From Stictocephala bisonia (taxonomy: Eukaryota; Arthropoda; Insecta; Hemiptera; Membracidae), in the NCBI GenBank assembly GCA_035578905.1, contig JAQJVL010001192.1:62001-126000 (forward strand): 64,000 nt of DNA. The letters are read 5' to 3'. Under the pieces are notes generated by a model, which made no database searches, was not told where the DNA came from, and saw only the letters and a program-made list of their open reading frames with translations. A program made the translations under genes and the position numbers. Of the stretch, positions 1-11,090 are shown piece by piece. Numbering within the stretch: position 1 is the first letter of the stretch; every line of letters starts with the position of its first letter.

Positions 1-139
1 ATGTTCTGTGTGTGGTGGGAAGTTAGATTCGGTTGAATATAATTTTATTTTATAGTGTTTATGTTGCTTTAGATAGTCATCAAGTTTCCTGTATAATGTG
101 TAATATTTATAGATTGGTATTACGTTGGTATTAGCAAAC

Positions 140-625
140 ATCAAAATTGATTTAATTCAATTTAAAATCACTTCATTTACATATGCATATAAAAGTAGTG
201 TATCGTGATTCGTGACCATACGAAGATATAAAGATTACAACGTGACCAAGTAAATGATTTTGTGACCTATAGAAGCCAAGAAAATGTTGTTTCAGGAAAT
301 TGATAAGAACTTTCATTACTTAAAAAGTTAACATTCTGAAATTGATCAAACTTATAGGACCCACATATTAAAATAATAAATGCAATCCATTAATGGGGTT
401 TTGAATAATACAAGTATAAAGTTGATAAATAGTGAAAACTAGTTAAAATTCCTGTACTTGTAGCTGTTCTAACAAGGATAAAAATTATTCAACCTTATAG
501 TAAAATATAAAATTTATATGTCATAACTCAATATTAAATGAGGCAAATAATTTTGGAGTTGGATTTTTAATAGGCTTCTTAGTAATCAACCTTCCAACTC
601 AGGTACACAGAATTTCTGCGCCAAC
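140..625. repeat. Half copy of a dispersed foldback-type repeat
   Basis: This AT-rich stretch matches, with moderate divergence, the right half of the foldback element at 32585-34976. Shared landmarks in order are a GATTTAA-rich start, a GACCAAGTAA block, TAGAAGCCAAG, and a terminal hairpin-like TTTCTGCNCCAACAGT near 609-628. No left arm is visible here, so the copy looks like one arm only. It has no coding potential. The first 139 bases show nothing recognisable. Confidence 0.55.
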
Positions 626-765
626 AGTCGTTACAGTGGCTTGTACTACCTCTTTCAGTGGTATTAGGAAAGTTAGGCTTTACCAAAATGGATCTAATAA
701 AAAACAAAATAAAATCTACAATGATTTGAGATCAATTGAACCAATGGATGATTTTGACATTGTGA

Positions 766-1139
766 GCAGGGCCGCTGAGGGGGGGGGCACTAGTCAAAAT
801 ACCCAAGGCCTAGTTTTTATGTCATGATAGATGTCTTTGGCAGAAAGACTGAAAAGAAGAGTAATAATTATTAGAAGCATATGTATTGCGTGTAAGGCTA
901 GTGGAGAAAAATCATTTTAAAATATTAATTTAACTTATTTAATAATACCAAGAAACGTGTTATTTATCTATTTGTACATCTGTTTTAATTCTCGTAATGT
1001 TAATTACTGTGAACTTCCACAATTATAACTAAACACCTGTTTAAACAATATTTTTATTTTAATTAATGAAAAATTTTTGGATTGGGACCCCCAAACAAGC
1101 ATGTGCCCCAGGCCCCCTAATCCCTCTCGGCAGCCCTGC
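766..1139. mobile_element. Possible short MITE with GC-rich terminal inverted repeats
   Basis: The left end GCAGGGCCGCTGAGG (766) and the reverse complement of the right end, GCAGGGCTGCCGAGAGGG (ending at 1139), form imperfect inverted repeats of about 16 bp around an AT-rich core. No clear target-site duplication was found, so the boundaries are tentative. The short ORF over the left end is not a gene. Confidence 0.35.
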
Positions 1140-1187
1140 TTCGCACACCTGTATACTATTGAAGTATTGCGGGTATAGTAGATTGAG

Positions 1188-1532
1188 CGTACCTGAAGCA
1201 TTAGAACAAATTGCCACTGTAATTCTTTCTTTACTAACTTTATAACCAGGAGCAGATTTTTCTGTTGATGCAGCCAATGTTTTCCGCGGCAAAAGTTTAA
1301 AATACAACCCGGTTTCGTCTATATTAAAAATTTGTTCCGGGCTCAGGTTATTATCGGCAATAACTTTCTCAAATTTTTTTGAAAATTCAGCTGCAGCTGC
1401 CGAGTCTGCTGATAGTTTTTCCCCGCAAACTCCAAGAAAATGAACGCCATGTCGCTTTTTCCACCGTGACAGCCAACCTTCACTAGCCACAAATTCCCCT
1501 TCTTCTTGAAGTTTAGCGTGCAATATAATTGT
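1188..1532 (-). pseudogene. Tigger-family transposase fragment
   Basis: This 345-bp piece is nearly identical to 5126-5471 of the Tigger element at 3859-6038. On the minus strand it encodes the end of the CENP-B-type DNA-binding region (WLSRWKKRHG) and the first catalytic motif, NIDETGLYF. Unlike the longer copy it keeps the catalytic Asp of DETG, so it did not derive from that damaged copy. Both ends stop abruptly in unrelated sequence, with no terminal repeats, so this is a captured fragment rather than an insertion in its own right. Confidence 0.7.
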
Positions 1533-1608
1533 ATAACGGTATGCGGGTGACGCATGTTGTACACTTTAGGGTAGTTTTTAACCAGAGCAATCAGCTTCGT
1601 GACATTCA
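1533..1608 (-). pseudogene. MADF-domain-like fragment fused to the Tigger piece
   Basis: The minus strand from an ATG at about 1608 reads MNVTKLIALVKNYPKVYNMR and then His-Pro. This resembles the first helix of a MADF (Myb/SANT-like) domain as found in Harbinger-associated and host proteins. The match breaks off exactly where Tigger homology begins. The identification rests on about 22 residues and is tentative. The GC-rich DNA at 1640-1900 beside it contains a short inverted repeat (CCCACCAGTCCC / GGGACTGGTGGG). Confidence 0.3.
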
Positions 1609-1899
1609 TCTTCAATGAGAACACAAGCAACTCTGTTTTCAAATACTGTGATTTCAAATCATCCAGGGATGTCCGTTGCCGCCCACCAGTCCCACCGGTG
1701 GTGCTTGTCCAGAGGGGCGGGACTGGTGGGCAGCAAGGTATTTTGTTCTGAAGATATCTCTTACGAACATTATGAAAAAGTGCAGAGGGGGTGGAATGCC
1801 GGTCCCGCTGTAGTGGGCGCACACTCATTTGATTCAATGCTTAACATTTAAAAAATGCTGTGCCGCCTGCCGGTCCTACCGTAGTGCGTGCGGGGCTTG

Positions 1900-3059
1900 A
1901 CAATGAGCAAAGTTTATAGATGTTATCTGCTATGGTTTATTAAATATTAAACTGTAACCCAGACTTTTCAGGCACCCTGTATATTTGTTTTGTTTATTCA
2001 ATAATTATTAATAAATACAAATGACTTTAATTTGAATTGTTTTAACCATATTTTTCTAAGCCTTTTGGACACTTTTTTATAGAAACATTTGTCTGTTGGA
2101 ATGCTGGAAATGACGATCCGGAACAGCATTACTCCTACAAGGGGTAACCCTATTTTTGTATTTGTCATATATTTTTAATTCTTTTGTGACATTTCTGACA
2201 TTTTCAGGTTTTTAATTGATTATAAAAGATATACTTGTTAAATATTCTGATTTTATTGTGTGTTTTATCTTTAATACCTGGTCTAGACCAAAAATATTAA
2301 TATAATTTGTTCATGCCTTTGGCTATATGAGGTTTGGTTAGAAAGAATTAATTGGTGCCAATTAAAGCTGACTTAAATAAATAGTAATTCCATTCCGTCC
2401 CTCAAGACCAGATATTACTTATAACTGAGCATTGGAATAAACCGTGAAGCTTGATGTTCATAATAAAAAATAGTGGGACCAAATCCTGTAACAGAGTATG
2501 AACTTAACATGTTTGATAATAACTATGTTTGAATGTCACAATTGAGATGCTCATCACTGACAACAAACATTTAACCATTGAAATTGAGACTGCTATCACT
2601 TGGAGGGTTATAAAAATGTCCTGGTTTAATTGCATTTCTTTTTTGGCCATGTTGTGTAGTTTAATTGGTAAAGCAGTGTTATAAATATCATTTGTAAACA
2701 AGCCTTGCAAAATTGAAGGTAGATTGCAATAAATCTAAACCAAAGTCCTTGATTTATAAATAAGAAACATGTTTGTAGAATATAGGAATAACTACTAAAG
2801 GTTGTGGATTTTTTAAACAAAGCATGTAAGATCATTGCAACGTTTTATTCATTTTAAAATTAATATAAATCATTTTTTATTTATTGTATTTTTATATAAT
2901 TTTGTTGAATTTTCAGATTGTGTTATATTTTAAAATGTTGCCAATATAATTTGTTTCATGTTAATTGTATGTGCATTTTGTATTAGATGTCTTGCATTAT
3001 ATTCTTCATTAGTTACATAATATAATGACATGTAGTTGGACAACTATATTTAGTTATAG
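1900..3059. other. Intron, no recognisable feature
   Basis: AT-rich non-coding DNA. Only short shadow ORFs are present and no terminal repeats or splice-bounded coding segment could be supported. Confidence 0.5.
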
Positions 3060-3790
3060 CCAAGCATATGGCAGAGATCACTCCAAAAAGCGTTAGATTA
3101 AACACTGAAATTCCTAAAACAAGTCCAAATTGTAGTTTACATTGAAGAATGAAAACAAATCCAAAGAACTATCCTAGGGAAAAAAGGAACAAATTTATGA
3201 GCCAATCAAAACAATGAATAAAAATTAACTAATGAATAACCTAATAATATAACAGAAGTAGAAAACGAATTCAACAATGTTTGCCACAATAGTGGAGAAA
3301 ACACGGCAAGAAAGCAATACCAACACAAATGCTATTAGCTAGAGATTCAGTATGAAGATGAGATTCTAATTTCAGCCAGTAAGACATACTAACATAACAA
3401 AGACCATATACTTTCTCAAGTTAAAGAAAACTTCAGGCATTAGTGAAATATCTGTAAAACTTAATTAAATTTATAAAGACCCATCAATCTTTGGTGGACA
3501 TCACAACTATATCCCTGCAGGAGGCAATCTTCCTAACACTATTTTAAACTGAAAAAGTTTAATTATAATTTGAGAATGGACTCACATTTGATATAGGTCA
3601 ATCCAAATCTCTCATTGGCCTTCTAAAAATTAATAGAAAAAATAGTCCTATTTTACACTTTAATATCAAGCTTTGCTTGTTTTAAATGTGAATGCAGACA
3701 TAAACTCTTTTATACCTAGCAATCATATTCTATCAGTTTATGAAATTTATTTTCAACAATCTATTGAAGTTAACAATTGTGAGGATCTTA
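3060..3790 (+). pseudogene. Decayed LINE reverse-transcriptase relic (N-terminal part)
   Basis: Broken + strand translation contains a stretch near 3430-3480 reading TSGISEISVKL, interrupted by a stop. It resembles the conserved block (SSGxDxIxxxLIK) that precedes the RT palm in Jockey-like and other non-LTR retrotransposons. A weaker resemblance to the following 'PISLLP...KIxEKIV' block is seen near 3600-3660. Many stops and frameshifts show great age. The call is tentative because no catalytic YADD-type motif remains. Confidence 0.35.
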
Positions 3791-3858
3791 AGCATTGTAT
3801 GTTACTAATGTTAAATTAGTTTAACATGAAAGTAATGAAACAATAGTTGAAACTACTA

Positions 3859-6038
3859 CAGTAGACTCCCTCTCGTTCGGCCACCTCGGGACTGAACCAC
3901 CGGCCGAACTAACCGATGTTGCTTAAGTAAGACCAGTTTCACTAATCTAAATGTACTTTAGAATGGCCTACAAGTAATAACTAAAATTATAATAAGCCTA
4001 GGTTAAGTGCTAACTTAAAACTTACCCTCAGCAGTTGGAGTAGAGTAGTTCAAATAATGACACAAAATATAAGACTTGCATAGTTTTATATCAAACACAA
4101 CAAAATGAAAAACACTACACACTATAATAGTATTGGTTTATATAAACTTCACAGAATAGGTTAAAAGAAATCAGTTATTTTTCGTTGGACTTTATCTTCA
4201 ATAGCTTTCTTTCTAGCGTATTCTCACCATTTTCTCAAAAACATTATGTCAACTGCTGTAGAACTCGTCTGTTGCTCAATGTAGGTTGTAGCCATTTGCA
4301 GTGCTGCCATTCCCTCTGCATGACTCATTTTACACTCGTCGTCCACCTCATCGTCGCCATCTTCTCCTTCTCCTTCTTGCGTTTCTTGACATTGTAAAAC
4401 TGATTGAGCAATTTCATCATCATTTAAAACTTCATTGTCCAGCTCCTTTTCAATAGTTATCCACTCCAATACATCTTGTTCTTCAATATTTTCACTATGA
4501 GGCAGTCGATTTAAATCATTTAGAATAATAGCTTCTTCGTCTGCTTCAAGTTCAATGCTAGGAGCATTAACAACACTACCTTCTCTAGCAACAACCTCCT
4601 CTATATTCGGCCATTACTTTCTCCACGACTTTATAATCGTTGACGGTGGTATTTCATCATAGGCCTTTGCAACCATGAAAATCACATCCTTCATGTTGAT
4701 TGTCTTTAACACTTGGATAAGATCTGTGTTTTCATTGGCCTCTAACTTATACAGAACTTCTGAAAGAAGCTTTCTTCGGTATTTTCTTTTAAAACATTCA
4801 ATGACCCCTTGGTCCATTGGCTGTTGAATGCTTGTTACATTTGGGGGCAGACAGTACAGTTTTATCCCAGTCTCACCATCACATTCCACTTCATCCGGGT
4901 GAGTAGGCGCATTGTCTATAACAAGAAGTGCGTTTATAGGAAGTTTCAAACCCAACAAATGACTTTACTTTGGGCAGGAATTGACAAATGAACCACTCTT
5001 TAAACAGATAAGAGTCCATCCAAGCTGATTTTTGGGACCGGTAGTAAACTGGTAGCTTTGAAATGTTAAGGTTTTTGAATGCTCTGGGGTTTGCTGATTT
5101 ACCGACGACAAAAAGTGGTAATTTAAGCGTACCTGAAGCATTAGAACAAATTGCCACCGTAATTCTTTCTTTACTAACTTTATAACCAGGAGCAGATTTT
5201 TCTGTTGATGCAGCCAATGTTTTCCGCGGCAAAAGTTTAAAATACAACCCGATTTCGACTAAATTAATTATTTGTTCCGGGCTCAGGTTATTATCGGCAA
5301 TAACTTTCTCAAATTTTTTTGAAAATTCAGCTGCAGCTGCCGAGTCTGCTGATAGTTTTTCATCGCAAACTCCAAGAAAATGAACGCCATGTCGCTTTTT
5401 CCACCGTGACAGCCAACCTTCACTAGCCACAAATTCCCCTTCTTCTTGAAGTTTAGCGTGCAATATAATTGCTTTTTCTTTTAATAATGGGCCACTTATT
5501 GGTGTCCCTCTTCTACGTTCCTGCATGAACCATATCCAAAGGGCATCATTTACCAGTTCATTTTTAGGTTTTTTCAAGGTACAACGGGAAGAAAGAACTT
5601 TATCAGTTTCGATCTGTGTACAAAAAGTCTCAATAGATTTTCTATTTCGGCGCCAGTCATTTACCGTGCTTTTACCGACCCCAAGATCAGTACAAATACT
5701 TTGGACTGATTCGCCTTTGTCTATACGCTCTAAAGCTTTCAAACGTTGTTCCATTGTTACAAAAGTATGTTTCCGTTTAGCACTCATAATTACACCACAC
5801 AAAAAAAGCAGTCCACCAAGCAACACGATACCAAACAAGAACGTTTCAATGTGAAAAACATACAATATGTCCGTCTACACTAGATCAAGTACAGAAGGCA
5901 ACTGACCGTTTTGTAAATTACTGTACAAATAAACATGGCCACCGTCGCGGCTCTCGTCTAGACAGTACAGTGGTGCGGGTGAGTCATACTCAGGTAGCCG
6001 GCCGAACCAAACGATGCCGAACGAGAGGGAGTCTACTG
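3859..6038 (-). mobile_element. Tigger-type (pogo) DNA transposon, 2,180 bp
   Basis: Perfect 23-bp terminal inverted repeats begin CAGTAGACTCCCTCTCG (3859) and end with its complement (6038). They are flanked on both sides by TA (3857-3858 and 6039-6040), the target duplication of Tc1/mariner-pogo elements. The internal transposase lies on the minus strand and is broken. The element sits in the intron upstream of the first Mical exon in the window, ending about 290 bp before it. Confidence 0.9.
4224..5786 (-). pseudogene. Tigger/pogo transposase, inactivated
   Basis: The start codon is at 5786-5784 (MSAKRKHTF). A psq/CENP-B-type helix-turn-helix (RLKALERIDKGES...GKSTVNDWRRNRK) and a second DNA-binding domain (WLSRWKKRHG) come first. 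The DDE_1 catalytic region follows in pieces. The first catalytic motif reads NLVEIG where the sister fragment at 1188 has NIDETG, so the first Asp is lost. After a frameshift near 4960 the second (VIDNAPTHP) and third (QPMDQGV) acidic motifs survive. Another break near 4614 precedes an acidic C-terminal tail ending around 4224. It cannot encode an active enzyme. Confidence 0.85.
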
Positions 6039-6331
6039 TAACTGTTGAATTTTAATTTGTGAGTTTTATATTCATAAGATTACACATAATAATAACAAAA
6101 AAACAAAAAAAAAAAAAAAAAACAACTAACAGGCTTTCAACACATAAACAGGAACACCACAATTCATTAAAAACAGCTTTGTATCACCTGGATCATTTGT
6201 ATACAGTAAAAACCATACCAATGAGCTATTTTTGGAACTTATATCTATACTATTTACTATGATGCAGACAATAGTGAAAAATAAATTTGAGCCGAATTTA
6301 ATTATAATATCTATTTTTTTTATACTTTTAG

Positions 6332-6528
6332 TCAACTCAGACAGAAGATCTCCTGGATAAAGGCACCACACCTGAGAGGATAGAGTTTGAGAATCTGTCA
6401 TGTGTGGGCGAGACTGCTTCGGACCATGAGGATGCAGAGATCAGTGAGATGGACGAAGATGAGTGGACTGATAGGAACTTTGGTGCATCAGCTGCTGAAG
6501 CTACCACAGACGAGGCCTCAGATATCAG
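6332..6528 (+). CDS. Mical: Mical internal exon (first in window)
   Basis: This exon encodes about 65 residues beginning STQTEDLLDKGTTPERIEFE, then an acidic stretch with EISEMDEDEWTDRN. The acceptor is a T-rich tract ending TTTTAG before 6332 and the donor is CAG|GTATTA after 6528. It opens in phase 0 and closes with two bases of a Ser codon that the exon at 12384 completes. The acidic, unstructured sequence fits the linker after the LIM domain of insect Mical, the flavin monooxygenase that oxidises actin methionines downstream of plexin. The catalytic FAD, CH and LIM exons must lie upstream of the window. Gene identity is by recognition of this and later exons. Confidence 0.8.
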
Positions 6529-6714
6529 GTATTATTTTAACTAATTACGAGAAAAAATTAATGTCTGAGTTCTGGTTGGCTCAAAAAAATGTTTAGTTGC
6601 TGGAATTGTGTTGACTCGATTTTTTTCACTCAATTTTCGAACCCATCATCATTGCACCATACACCAAATTATTATTTATTTTTATTTGTTTCATTTATTT
6701 GTATACAAAATCTA

Positions 6715-6751
6715 GACCTCACCAAGTTATGCAAAACTTATCGGTGAGGTC
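6715..6751. repeat. Stable stem-loop followed by A-rich tract
   Basis: A 9-bp perfect stem (GACCTCACC / GGTGAGGTC) is extended inward by AAGTT / AACTT. It is followed 4-30 bases downstream by an AAAATAAAATAAAA tract. Hairpin plus A-rich repeats is a common 3' end for LINEs or SINEs inserted on the + strand, but no body could be recognised upstream. Confidence 0.45.
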
Positions 6752-6945
6752 CTATAGAAAAAAATAAAATAAAAAACTTATTACAGAAAATTCATGTTTT
6801 TTACTTTAATTTTTTGTATAGTAATTATCAACATTGGGTGGTTTAGATTCAAGATTTTATTTGTCGAAAACTTTACAAAAAGTATGACAACGTCAATATC
6901 CTAAGTTACAGTGATGTTTTCACAATGTCATAATATTCACTAATA

Positions 6946-9228
6946 CAGGTAGTCCTCGTTGTACGCGGTCCCGATTTACGCGGTTTCGCTTATACGCGGA
7001 TGGGCCGGACCCCCCACCAACACCAACCCACCAACATTCGTGAACAATATTGTTGTGAGTTGTGTTATAATGTCGGGAAAACGTGAGAGGAAACAGATAG
7101 ATGTAAGTAATAAACGTGTTAGACATTCTCTTTCTTTAGAAGTTAAACTTGAAGTTTTAAAACGTCTCGATAAAGGGGAGCGTATAATTGATATCCACCG
7201 AGTGATGGGCCTTCCAGAGTCATCTATTAGGACAATCCGATCAAATGCTGAAACTATTCGTAAGAGTGTGCAGTCTTGTACAAATTTAAGTTTAGCACGT
7301 GTATCTAAGTCCAGATCTGATTCGATGGAGAAAATGGAAAAACTACTGTCAAACTGGATTGAACATTATAATCAGCTCCATGCACCCATTTTGATGGCAG
7401 TCATCCAAGAGAAAGCAAGAGCTATCTATACAGAAATTACTAAGGATGATCAAAACGCCCCAGACTTTAATGCCAGTAAAGGGTGGTTTGACCGTTTCAA
7501 GGCACGCAACGCTTTTCACAGTTTAAAATTAACAGGTGAGGCAGCATCGGCAGACAATGTAGGCACTAAAACTTTTAAGGCTATAACTTATAAAAATTTT
7601 ATTGAAAAGGAGGGTATACGGCCAAACAGGTTTTTAACCTTGACGAAACTGGCCTATTTTGGAAGCGAATGCCAAGCAAAACATTTATTTCTATTGAGGA
7701 GAAAACTGCTCCTGGATTTAAAGTTGCTAAAGATCGATGCACATTACTCTTTGGTGCAAATGCTTCTGGGGATTTCAAACTTAAACCACTGATGGTTTAC
7801 CATTCAGAAAACCCCAGAGCACTAAAAGGCTGTGACAAATATATGTTGCCTGTATTGTGGAGGTCGAGTAAAAAAGGCTGGATGACGGGTAAAATATTTC
7901 ATGATTATATTTCACTAGTGCTGCAAAATGATTTAAAAGTGTATTGCTATGAAGAAAAGATTCCTTTTAAAATTTTGATTCTGGTAGATAATGTTCCAAG
8001 CCACCCTCCTGAAATAAGTGAAATAAATGAGAACATTAAAGTTATGTTTCTACCCCCGAACACTACGTCCATATTGCAGCCTATGGACCAAGGTGTTATT
8101 TCAGCTTTTAAAGCCAACTATCTTAAACATACATTTTCTTTACTGATTAAAACTTGTGATGCTGATGATAAATTATCTATTAAGGACTTTTGGAAACAGT
8201 TCAACATCAAAATGGCTATTGATATCATAGGCAAAAAAAGGAATGAATGAATGGAAGGAATCCTGTATGAATGGTGTTTGGAAAAATTTGTGGCCAGAAA
8301 TCATCAAATATGATGTAGAAATAACTGAAAATGTCAGAACAACGTCAAAAGATATTGTGGATATGGCACAGCGTGTGGGATTCACAGACGTAGATGAAGC
8401 GGATGTTGATGAATTGATTACACTACAAGAAGAGCTAAGTACCGAAGACCTATTAACAATAGAAGATGATAGGTTTTCTGAAGAATCCGATAAGGAAGAA
8501 GAACCTGAAAGTGTTAAAACCTTGACTAGTAAAGGAATGGCAGAGGCTTTCTGTATGATTAATAACGCTTTAAATTATTTTGAAGAGAACGACCCAGATG
8601 ACACGAGCAGTGCTAAGGTTAAAAGGGAAGTTGAGAATGTGATTAAGTGTTATCGTGAACTATATAACAATAAATTAAAAACAACAACCCAGCTCTCGAT
8701 TAAGACATTTTTCTCCCAAACAGCTGAAAAGATACAAACACCTGGTAAGCAGACGTCAGACGTAAACAAAGGCGGGCAGTCTGACCCTCCCAGCCCAGTG
8801 GCAGGCACATCAAAAGATTGGACTACTGTATATGATGTACTTTTTTAGTTATGTACTGTACAGTACTTTTATTACTTTTTAATATCCTTTTCTCTTTGAA
8901 TTTAATTTTTAATTAAAGTATGCCTATATACATTTATACTGTACGTTCTTATTTTGTTTGTTCATGTAGTAGTCAAATTTGAATTCAATAAAAGGTGTTG
9001 ATGAATTATTATAGGCCTACATTTTTATTATATTTCCAAAACAATTAATTAATCTTTTGATAATCTTATGATATTGTAGTTTGAATTACGTACAGTACTA
9101 ATAAGCAGTAGGCCGGCCTGCTGTGCTACAGTGGCGTAACCCGCTTTAGCTCCGACTCGTTATACGCGGTTTCGTTATAAGCGTTGCTTAGGCGGAACGT
9201 ATCTACCGCGTATAACGAGGACTACCTG
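6946..9228 (+). mobile_element. Second Tigger-type DNA transposon, 2,283 bp
   Basis: Terminal inverted repeats of 24 bp with one mismatch start CAGGTAGTCCTCGTT and are bounded by TA (6944-6945 and 9229-9230). The ends differ from those of the Tigger at 3859, so it is another subfamily. It carries a + strand transposase with two frameshifts and is inserted in the C-terminal end of a minus-strand LINE, hence younger than that LINE. Confidence 0.9.
7070..8848 (+). pseudogene. Tigger transposase with two frameshifts
   Basis: It starts MSGKRERKQIDVSNKRVRH at 7070. The psq-type HTH (LEVLKRLDKGERIIDIHRVM) and the CENP-B-type domain (KGWFDRFKARN) precede the DDE_1 core. A frameshift close to 7630 puts the first catalytic motif (NLDETGLFW) into the next frame. 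The second (LVDNVPSHPPE) and third (LQPMDQGVI) catalytic Asp motifs are intact in that frame. A second frameshift falls at an A-run near 8230, after which the acidic C-terminal tail runs to a stop at 8848. All three catalytic Asp codons are present, so the damage is light and recent. Confidence 0.85.
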
Positions 9229-9230
9229 TA

Positions 9231-10230
9231 TTATACAAGCAATTATTAGTTAGTAGTCTCTTACAAAATGTCTTAAATTTAGTATAAGGCAACACTTTGA
9301 TATAGTCAGGTAGAGCATTGTACAATCTGATGCCCTGGTGTTCCACACTATTCAATGTACTTGTGTAGACACATCTCTTTACACTAAGATTATTTTTATG
9401 TCTAGTGTCATGCTGGTGGGTGTCCGCGATTTTAGGTAATTCATTCACTTTTTCTTTGGTGTATAACAGTACTGATTGAATATATATAGAAGGCAAGGAC
9501 ATGATACCCAGACTTCTAAAATAGGGCTTACAGTGAGTTTGTCCTGATACTCCACAAATCAACCTTACAGCTTTTTTTGCATTGTATAAAGTTTGGATGA
9601 ATATCTAGAATTTCCCCACAATTCAATACCATAGTTGAGATGACTATGTATGTAAGCATAATAAATGAATAGAAGGACATCGGGAGTAACACTCTTCCTT
9701 AGGGAGCGCAAGACAAAATGCCCCTTAGCTAACTTGGCAGAAGTATTCTCTATATGACTAGTCCACTTCAAGTCTGATTGGATAAAAATGCCTAAGAATT
9801 TTAAAGAAGAGCTTTCATTTTTATGTAAACTAAGACTAAGTACCAAGTCCTGTACCTTCTCTCCATTTAGTAACAGCTTATTTGCACTACACCAGCCCTG
9901 TATAATGTCAGACGACACATCCAGCATATCACCAGCTTCCACAGATGATTTAGCCTTGATATTCAAACCCAAATCATCCGCGAAGAAGAAACTTAGTATA
10001 TTGGGACCACTAATGTTAACAGGGAGATCATTAATGTAAAGAATAAATAGGGTTGGTCCCAATATAGAACCTTGCTGCACACCATGCTCAACTTGAAGAA
10101 GTGATGAAAAACTGCCATTCTTATAAACCACCTGTTGTCGATTATTAAGGTAAGACTTAAAAAATTTAATGGTAAAATCGTCAGAAAAGTAAAATGTTAA
10201 TTTATCCAGCAAGACACTGTGATCCAGGGG
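9231..10230 (-). pseudogene. LINE reverse transcriptase, C-terminal half
   Basis: In minus-strand order the motifs are DHSVLLDKL, the RT block GVQQGSILGPTLFILYINDL, the catalytic FFADD (Y/F-A-D-D type), then the thumb-region KFLGI and the HLNYGIELWG block. The frame breaks near 9565 and continues as LICGVSGQTHCKPYFRSLGI to about 9240. The order and spacing match CR1/L2/Jockey-type RTs. The endonuclease and the N-terminal part of the RT are absent. It lies antisense within a Mical intron. Confidence 0.8.
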
Positions 10231-10240
10231 CAGCCTATCT

Positions 10241-10969
10241 TTAAATAAAAATATTGCAGCTTATTATTATTTTACCAACTAGCGTTACAAAGCAAAAGTT
10301 AATACAATAACTGTGCAATGTGGCTACAACAGAAACACTGGGAGATAATGAGTGAAAGTTTGTAGATAATTTTGGCCAACAGGATATGAACAGTTGGGCA
10401 GTGTATGAAATGTAATGTTGTAACTGTAAATACAAACAAAGTGACATAACCTTGTCTGCATCTGGTCTTGTCAAAATACGCCAGTTAATAACAAAGAAAA
10501 TGAGATGAAATACAGGCCAAGCGTCATCTGTCGACATTAAAATACATGTTACAACAATGACAAAGAATTAAGTTTGGAAAACAGCTGAATTGAACTCGAA
10601 CATTATTATAATAAAAACAAATAATTACATTTGAACATATGCACAATTTCCAATTTAGTATTTAGGCTTGGTTAGTTAGATTTTATTATTTAGACCAATG
10701 AACGATACATGTACAGTGTTTAGAATTGAAATTGACACTAAAATAATAATTATTTTATTGATGTATACCAAAACTGATTCTTCAAACCATAATCATGTAA
10801 ATCTGCTGTCCGTTCAGTGGCCGAAATTAAACATAATTAGGTAAAAGATTCTTTTAACTGAAATCTTGAGAAATATTATAGTATTACAATTGATTGTTCA
10901 AAATACTTCGCTTTAAGAAATTATCTCAATAATTGACAACTTTCGTCAGTTTGCTAGTATATATCGTTA

Positions 10970-10970
<1 letters not shown>
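10241..10970. other. Intron, no recognisable feature
   Basis: AT-rich sequence without coding potential, terminal repeats or tandem repeats that I can support. Confidence 0.5.
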
Positions 10971-10971
<1 letters not shown>

Positions 10972-11019
<48 letters not shown>

Positions 11020-11022
11020 ATG
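10972..11022. repeat. (TA)n microsatellite
   Basis: About 19 uninterrupted TA dinucleotides followed by TGTATGTATATG. Confidence 0.95.
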
Positions 11023-11042
11023 TTGTCAACTACCATTCAATA

Positions 11043-11090
11043 ATAAAAAAAAAAAAAAAAAAAATTTGGATCGAGATCCAAAATTTATAA
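11043..11090. repeat. A-tract followed by perfect palindrome
   Basis: A run of about 20 A is followed by TTTGGATC-GAGATCCAAA, an 8-bp stem with a minimal loop. A-tract plus hairpin may mark the end of a retroposed element, but no body is recognisable. The DNA from here to 11860 shows nothing else. Confidence 0.5.

Larger units (their letters stand above)
6834..10240 (-). mobile_element. 5'-truncated non-LTR retrotransposon (CR1/L2-like) split by a Tigger
   Basis: Minus-strand reverse-transcriptase homology runs from about 10240 down to 9231, where the Tigger at 6946-9228 begins. It resumes at 6943: without the Tigger and one TA the reading continues NNCLYN then SEYYDIVKTSL and a stop. A 3' untranslated stretch follows, ending near 6834 with AATAAAATCTTGAATC, a CR1/L2-style 3' tail. 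The 5' end is missing; homology begins inside the RT (DHSVLLDKL). Confidence 0.7.

Noticed and set aside
9788..10039. 83-codon + strand ORF
   Set aside because: Shadow of the minus-strand reverse transcriptase.
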